Shown here: positions 6,300-9,275 of the stretch, one piece after another
Position numbering within the stretch: the first letter of the stretch is position 1
How the letters are laid out: each line of letters starts with the position of its first letter
NCBI GenBank assembly: GCA_049287565.1
Contig: JBAQGA010000196.1
Coordinates: 1-9,275, forward strand
From: UBA8522 sp049287565
GTDB taxonomy: Bacteria > Acidobacteriota > Aminicenantia > Aminicenantales > UBA8522
DNA: 9,275 nucleotides
Reading direction: 5' to 3'
Translations under genes and position numbers: made by a program
Notes under the pieces: generated by a model
What the model saw: only the letters and a program-made list of their open reading frames with translations
The model's database searches: none
What the model was told of the DNA's origin: nothing

Positions 6300-6914
6300 T
6301 CAATAGGCGATTTTCAGACCGATGAGGGCGCTAAAAGAGCTAAAGTCGGACGTAAAGCTCTCGACGGGCCGGTTATTAAAAAAGAGAGTCTCTACTTTCG
6401 CCTTGCGCCACAGATAGAGCCCTTCGACATACAAGAACAGGCGCGGCGCTATCCGTACGGCAGCACCGATCCCGCCGTTTAGCCCCAATCCATCCTTGAC
6501 CTTCTGGGTCTTGATTTCGGCCTCCTCCGGCGTCAATCGAGCGCCCGGGCGGAGCTGGATCAGGTAAAATCCGCCCCCCAGGAAAGCATAGGGTGAAAAG
6601 CGGGCTTCGGGGACTGGATGGTAGGCGACGCTGAGGACAAGGGGTGTGTAGGAGACCTCGCCGTTCATCAGCCCCCCTTCCTGCGAGTCGACCTTCAGCT
6701 TAGCGTATTTCCATTCGAAAGAAACCGTCAGATATCTCTGAAATCTCAGCGCGATTCCGAAGCCTTGACCGATCTTATTCTGGAGAGCGTCATTGTTCAT
6801 AGAGAAAGCGGCTGCGTTGAGGAAGATGCTGCCTCGCACACCCTGGCCAAAACCCGCCGCCGCTAGGACAAGCACACCGACCGACAGGGCCAGCGTTTTC
6901 CGCCGTTTCTGCAT
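6300..6914 (-). CDS. Small predicted outer-membrane beta-barrel protein
   Basis: The ATG at 6914 follows GGAGGTGA (6917-6924), an excellent ribosome site, and starts a 204-residue protein; the TTG six codons upstream overlaps that site and was rejected. MQKRRKTLALSVGVLVLAAA is a clear Sec signal peptide (cleavage probably near residues 20-24). The mature part shows amphipathic strands with aromatic girdle residues, e.g. GFGIALRFQRYLTVSFEWKY, YTPLVLSVAYHPVP, FSPYAFLGGGFYLIQL and LFLYVEGLYLWRKAKVE, and ends with FSALIGLKIAY, a terminal strand closing in Tyr. The layout (short periplasmic turns, longer variable loops, a YAFLGGG strand) resembles OmpX/OmpA-type 8-stranded barrels, with a charged loop (PEEAEIKTQKVKD). 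Function is unknown. It lies 92 bases behind the secreted-protein gene and 93 bases ahead of pckG on the same strand. Confidence 0.75.
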   Translation of the reverse strand: MQKRRKTLALSVGVLVLAAAGFGQGVRGSIFLNAAAFSMNNDALQNKIGQGFGIALRFQRYLTVSFEWKYAKLKVDSQEGGLMNGEVSYTPLVLSVAYHPVPEARFSPYAFLGGGFYLIQLRPGARLTPEEAEIKTQKVKDGLGLNGGIGAAVRIAPRLFLYVEGLYLWRKAKVETLFFNNRPVESFTSDFSSFSALIGLKIAY

Positions 6915-7006
6915 TCTCACCTCCCGGGACAAAGATCATTCATATGGAATAGAGGGGTCCTCCGGGGCGACCGGCTGACCGACGCTAAGACCGCACGAAA
7001 AACCGC

Positions 7007-7585
7007 CTATTTCGGGTCGAGGACGACGGCGCAGATCCCGACGACCTCGGGGTTATTGTGGTCTGTGACCTTGATGACAAACTCATCTCCCTTCTGGTAA
7101 CCGGGATTCTTGAAATAGACCTTGGTCCTTGCCCCCAGGGTGCCGCTCATGGAGACCTGGTCGGACGGCAGCGGGCCCCTGCCCAGTACGGGAAAGAAAT
7201 CGCAGTCCCAGGGATACCTCCAGTATCTCATCTGGGAGACGGCCAAGGATTCCTTGCCCAGGCGCATGTAGAGCTCGATATCGTTGTTGGCGCCCCTGTA
7301 TTCCTTGCGCCATTCTTCGACCGAAGGCATTTTGTATTCCTGTCCCTTGTACACCATCACCACATCGTCCCGGTGCACGGAAAAATTCCCGTCCCCCTTG
7401 GCGCCCATGAAAACCATGAACATGACGTAGGGCTTGTCCATCTTGCGCACCGCCACACCCGCATCGACGCAGACGACGATAGGCCCTTCGTTGTTGATGA
7501 AGATATCCTGGCCCAGGTCGATGGTTTGGGTATGGGCAACGCTGCAAGCGATCAAAACGAGCAGGGTCAACCTCAGAAGTTTCAT
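7007..7585 (-). CDS. Secreted protein of unknown function
   Basis: The 192-residue product begins with a signal peptide (MKLLRLTLLVLIACSVAHTQ). LIAC at 11-14 fits a lipobox, which would make Cys-14 a lipid anchor, but 13 residues is short for a lipoprotein signal; cleavage by signal peptidase I after about residue 19-20 is the alternative. The mature part is beta-rich (GPIVVCVDAGVAVRKM, YVMFMVFMGAKGDGNFSVHR, DDVVMVYKGQEYKMPSVEEW, a C-terminal strand pair DEFVIKVTDH and VVGICAVVLDP) and has three Cys (39, 128, 185), so it may be an immunoglobulin- or jelly-roll-like fold of the periplasm. I do not recognise a family. GGAGGT five bases ahead of the ATG and a good upstream promoter support expression. 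It is first of three minus-strand genes. Confidence 0.75.
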   Translation of the reverse strand: MKLLRLTLLVLIACSVAHTQTIDLGQDIFINNEGPIVVCVDAGVAVRKMDKPYVMFMVFMGAKGDGNFSVHRDDVVMVYKGQEYKMPSVEEWRKEYRGANNDIELYMRLGKESLAVSQMRYWRYPWDCDFFPVLGRGPLPSDQVSMSGTLGARTKVYFKNPGYQKGDEFVIKVTDHNNPEVVGICAVVLDPK

Positions 7586-7603
7586 TGGTACCTCCGAACT
7601 TCC

Positions 7604-7632
7604 ATTTTACATTCCGGCCGAGGCGTTGTCTA
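7604..7632 (-). promoter_or_regulatory. Probable promoter of the secreted-protein gene
   Basis: On the minus strand TAGACA (7632-7627, five of six) and TAAAAT (7609-7604, five of six) are exactly 17 bases apart. Transcription would start about 11 bases before the ATG at 7585, just retaining the GGAGGT ribosome site. It may drive the whole run to the second barrel and pckG. Confidence 0.6.
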
Positions 7633-7728
7633 TCGGGCCCTCCTAGGGAAGCATCTTCATATATGTGATGAGCATAATAAATAACATGGGAATGTCAGCG
7701 CTCCCGCTCAGGTTTTTAACGCCGTTGA

Positions 7729-7864
7729 GGCTCGGGGTATAGGCTCGAAGGCCCGCGAATTTCCCCCGGCGAGGTAAATTCGCTTATTTCCTCGGCTCGC
7801 TCTCCTCTTCGAGGATCCCTGCCCGCTCGCCTCCGGATGACCTTCTACGCCTATACCCCTCGCC
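7729..7864. repeat. MITE-like palindromic element A (about 136 bp)
   Basis: The ends are imperfect inverted repeats of about 24 bases: 7729-7752 against 7840-7864. Their core is perfect over 11 bases, GGGGTATAGGC (7734-7744) with GCCTATACCCC (7849-7859). Inside is a second hairpin, GCGAATTT (7755-7762) with AAATTCGC (7776-7783), and a CCTC-TTC-GAGG mini-hairpin (7804-7814). No gene is present. The structure is that of a non-autonomous miniature element or a folded intergenic repeat. Other copies in the genome cannot be checked here. Confidence 0.55.
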
Positions 7865-7909
7865 TTATCCTAAGAGAATATGCTTGCTTTGACTTTTTTC
7901 ATGAGGTGA

Positions 7910-8068
7910 GGGGCAGTGGCATGAGAAACCCGTATGAGGCGTGAGCGGGCGTCGCGAGGCGTCGAAGGCGCCGTGGCGATCTGATGGAGATTGCTTCGTC
8001 ACTTTGTTCCTCGCAATGACAATTTCCGCGCTGGGAGAAAACGGGCGCGGTTTCGATGCCACTGCCCC
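7910..8068. repeat. MITE-like palindromic element B (about 159 bp)
   Basis: The left arm 7910-7930 and right arm 8049-8068 are inverted repeats: GGGGCAGTGGCAT (7910-7922) is the exact reverse complement of 8056-8068, and after a one- or two-base difference GAAACC (7925-7930) again matches GGTTTC (8049-8054), 19 identical positions in all. The interior holds the dispersed repeat at 7987-8020 and a near-tandem GGCGTCG repeat (about 7948-7966). An open frame of 177 codons covering it on the minus strand (7865-8398) is translated repeat, not a gene. Together with element A this fills the gene-free 7633-8144 stretch. Confidence 0.55.
7987..8020 (-). repeat. Dispersed intergenic repeat of the GTCATTGCGAGG...GAAGCAATC type
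   Basis: The minus strand reads GTCATTGCGAGGAACAAAGT followed by GACGAAGCAATCTC. It closely resembles a short repeat that recurs in many unrelated bacterial genomes, with ATTGC and GCAAT at the two ends able to pair. Identification is from memory of that consensus. In this window it occurs once. Confidence 0.6.
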
Positions 8069-8144
8069 GAGCCTTCGAGGTCGCTTCTCCATTCCCAAGT
8101 TATTCATCACATAGAGGAAGATGCTTGCCCCTTCCCGAATCTGC

Positions 8145-8172
8145 TTGAATTCGAGAGCCGCCTGAGTATATT
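8145..8172 (+). promoter_or_regulatory. Candidate promoter for the RraA-like gene
   Basis: TTGAAT (8145-8150, four of six) and TATATT (8167-8172, five of six) are 16 bases apart, beyond the palindromic elements. Transcription would start near 8179, at the ATG of the tiny ORF at 8181 and about 150 bases before the RraA-like gene. Confidence 0.4.
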
Positions 8173-8180
8173 TTAGAAGC

Positions 8181-8303
8181 ATGCCGGCAATGAAAAACAA
8201 CGGGGTTCGACTTTCTCTCCTGATTGCTTTGCTCATCTTCCCCGCTTCGTACCTGAAGACATTAGCCGGGCCGACCGTGGTCGGTGACCGGTCCGACCGC
8301 TGA
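8181..8303 (+). CDS. Possible 40-residue exported peptide or gene remnant
   Basis: An open frame from ATG 8181 (alternative ATG 8190) to TGA 8301-8303 encodes 40 residues with a signal-peptide-like beginning: basic MPAMKNNGVR, then hydrophobic LSLLIALLIFPAS, then 17 polar residues. It ends 29 bases before the ATG of the RraA-like gene and has no good Shine-Dalgarno, though a candidate promoter places the transcript start at its ATG. It could be a leader ORF, a small secreted peptide, or the 5' remnant of a deleted secreted-protein gene. I favour a remnant or chance. Confidence 0.25.
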   Translation: MPAMKNNGVRLSLLIALLIFPASYLKTLAGPTVVGDRSDR

Positions 8304-8332
8304 TATAAAAAGTGACGAGGAGGGAAAAACCG

Positions 8333-9181
8333 ATGAAAAAACGGCGGCTTTTGCTTTTTGTTATCGGCCTCGGGCTCTTGCCACATGGAGCTCTCCACGG
8401 ATCAGAAGGACCCGCTGAGGAGGACTTCCGGGCCGGGAAGGGATTCCTTTCGGTCCGTGTCTATTCCCAGGAAGAGGACCAGGAGCTCTTGAAGCTCTTT
8501 TCGGGCCTGCGGGTGGCGGACGTCTCGGACGGGATGGACAGAGCCGGACTCCCCGGGATCGGACTGGTGAACCCGGCGATTCTGCCGCTCTGGACCGACA
8601 CCAAGAATTTCACCCATCGGATCGTCGGCATCGCCGTGACGGCGCGCTATGTTCCCACGCAGAGGCCCCACGCGGGGAAGATGGCTCCGGAAGAGTTCGG
8701 TGTTTGGGAGGGTGATTTTTATACTCACTACTCATCAGAACCGTTCGCCGACCTGATCCGCCAGGGCACGGTCCTGGTGATCGATGACGTCGAGGAGGCC
8801 GACGTCGGCACCATCGGCTCTTATAACATCATGGACTGGAAGGCGCGCGGCTGCGTCGGTGTCGTCACAGACGCTGCGGCCCGGGACACCGATGAGATCG
8901 TGATTGAGAGGGTGCCTTTATACCTGCGCCTGAGGGGGCGCGGGATCCGGCCTGGGAGAAACGAGATCGAGTCCGTCAACCGGCCGGTGGCCATCGGCGG
9001 AGTGCTGGTGATGCCCGGAGACGTTGTGGTCGCGGACGGCGACGGTGTCGTCATCGTCCCGCGGGCCGAGGCCCGGGCCGTTGCGGGTTATGCCCGCGAG
9101 GTCATGGAGAAAGACAAGGAAGGCAGACGGGAACTCTACAAAAAGCTCCGTCTGCCGCCGGATGCCTCGATCAAGAAATGA
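8333..9181 (+). CDS. RraA-like / HMG-CHA aldolase-like protein with a signal peptide
   Basis: Residues about 55-245 of 282 form an RraA-type domain: RVADVSDGMDRAGLPGIG (60-77), GIAVTARYVPTQRP (99-112), a GS loop (GSYNIMDWKARGCVGVVTDA, 162-181), AARD with Arg-184 and Asp-185 matching the pyruvate-binding Arg and metal-binding Asp of 4-hydroxy-4-methyl-2-oxoglutarate aldolase, and PGDVVVADGDGVVIVP (228-243). Members are class II aldolases/oxaloacetate decarboxylases, or RNase E regulators; older annotation as demethylmenaquinone methyltransferase is a known error. The retained Arg-Asp pair favours an enzyme. Unusually, MKKRRLLLFVIGLGLLPHGA is a Sec-type signal peptide (cleavage likely around 22-24), implying a periplasmic location. 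The ATG at 8333 follows GAGGAGGG (8317-8324) by 8 bases; the GTG at 8312 lies ahead of that site and was rejected. Confidence 0.87.
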   Translation: MKKRRLLLFVIGLGLLPHGALHGSEGPAEEDFRAGKGFLSVRVYSQEEDQELLKLFSGLRVADVSDGMDRAGLPGIGLVNPAILPLWTDTKNFTHRIVGIAVTARYVPTQRPHAGKMAPEEFGVWEGDFYTHYSSEPFADLIRQGTVLVIDDVEEADVGTIGSYNIMDWKARGCVGVVTDAAARDTDEIVIERVPLYLRLRGRGIRPGRNEIESVNRPVAIGGVLVMPGDVVVADGDGVVIVPRAEARAVAGYAREVMEKDKEGRRELYKKLRLPPDASIKK

Positions 9182-9212
9182 TTGACCGAGGGCCATAGGT
9201 TTGAAAGATAAT
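9182..9212 (+). promoter_or_regulatory. Weak candidate promoter for the last gene
   Basis: TTGACC (9182-9187, five of six) and GATAAT (9207-9212, five of six) are 19 bases apart, wider than optimal, right behind the RraA-like stop codon. Cotranscription with the RraA-like gene is an equally good explanation. Confidence 0.25.
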
Positions 9213-9242
9213 AGAGCCGTCTCGTACCCGAGGAGAGTGTTT

Positions 9243-9275
9243 ATGAAAAAGAGAACGCTTGCCGTGATCCTGGTT
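9243..9275 (+). CDS. Start of an exported-protein gene (runs off right edge)
   Basis: An ATG at 9243 is preceded by GAGGAGAG (9230-9237) at a good distance and opens MKKRTLAVILV, a basic start followed by hydrophobic residues as in a signal peptide. Only 11 codons are in the window. It lies 61 bases behind the RraA-like gene on the same strand and may form an operon with it; its function cannot be inferred. Confidence 0.6.
   Translation, partial: MKKRTLAVILV

Noticed and set aside
7729..8068. CRISPR array or structured non-coding RNA gene
   Set aside because: There are inverted, not regularly spaced direct repeats, and no match to a known RNA consensus that I can recognise.
7865..8398. 177-codon minus-strand open frame
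   Set aside because: It spans both arms of element B, the dispersed repeat, the candidate promoter and the start of the RraA-like gene. Its sequence (e.g. EIVIARNKVTKQSPSDRHG) is the usual false translation of that repeat.

Overview
The window looks like chromosomal DNA of a free-living, heterotrophic Gram-negative-type (diderm) bacterium. It encodes two probable outer-membrane beta-barrels ending in an aromatic residue, several Sec-type signal peptides, strong Shine-Dalgarno sites and a GTP-dependent PEP carboxykinase. The gene style (many orphan secreted proteins and barrels, GC-rich coding, palindromic intergenic repeats) would fit an Acidobacteriota/Aminicenantes-like lineage, but that is an impression and no marker gene is present to prove it.

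Layout. (1) 1-1465 is an insertion-sequence cluster. The first 235 bases encode the N-terminus of an IS1380-type transposase on the minus strand, running off the left edge. Beside it lies an IS630-family element with an intact transposase (388-1413, minus), candidate terminal inverted repeats and a near-consensus promoter. (2) 1661-4334 is a plus-strand group: a near-perfect sigma70-type promoter, a sodium-coupled NSS/SLC6 amino-acid transporter, a 41-residue MetS-like membrane subunit overlapping its stop codon, and a predicted outer-membrane barrel. (3) 4434-7585 is a minus-strand group: a secreted protein of unknown function with its own good promoter, a second small barrel, then pckG. It converges on group 2. 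(4) 7586-8180 is a gene-free spacer holding two MITE-like palindromic elements (7729-7864 and 7910-8068), the second containing a dispersed repeat. (5) 8181-9275 on the plus strand has a tiny ORF of uncertain reality, an RraA-like/HMG-aldolase-like protein carrying an unexpected signal peptide, and the first 11 codons of another apparently exported protein.

Function. The NSS transporter with its small subunit would import neutral amino acids using the sodium gradient. PEP carboxykinase converts oxaloacetate to PEP, the entry step of gluconeogenesis when growing on amino or organic acids. Their proximity suggests, but does not show, a shared peptide- or amino-acid-based lifestyle; the genes are in separate, convergent transcription units. 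I see no defence system, CRISPR array, rRNA or tRNA. The points most worth a second look are the exported RraA-like protein, the MetS-like micro-subunit, the promoter that rules out the two upstream start codons of the transporter, and the two palindromic elements.
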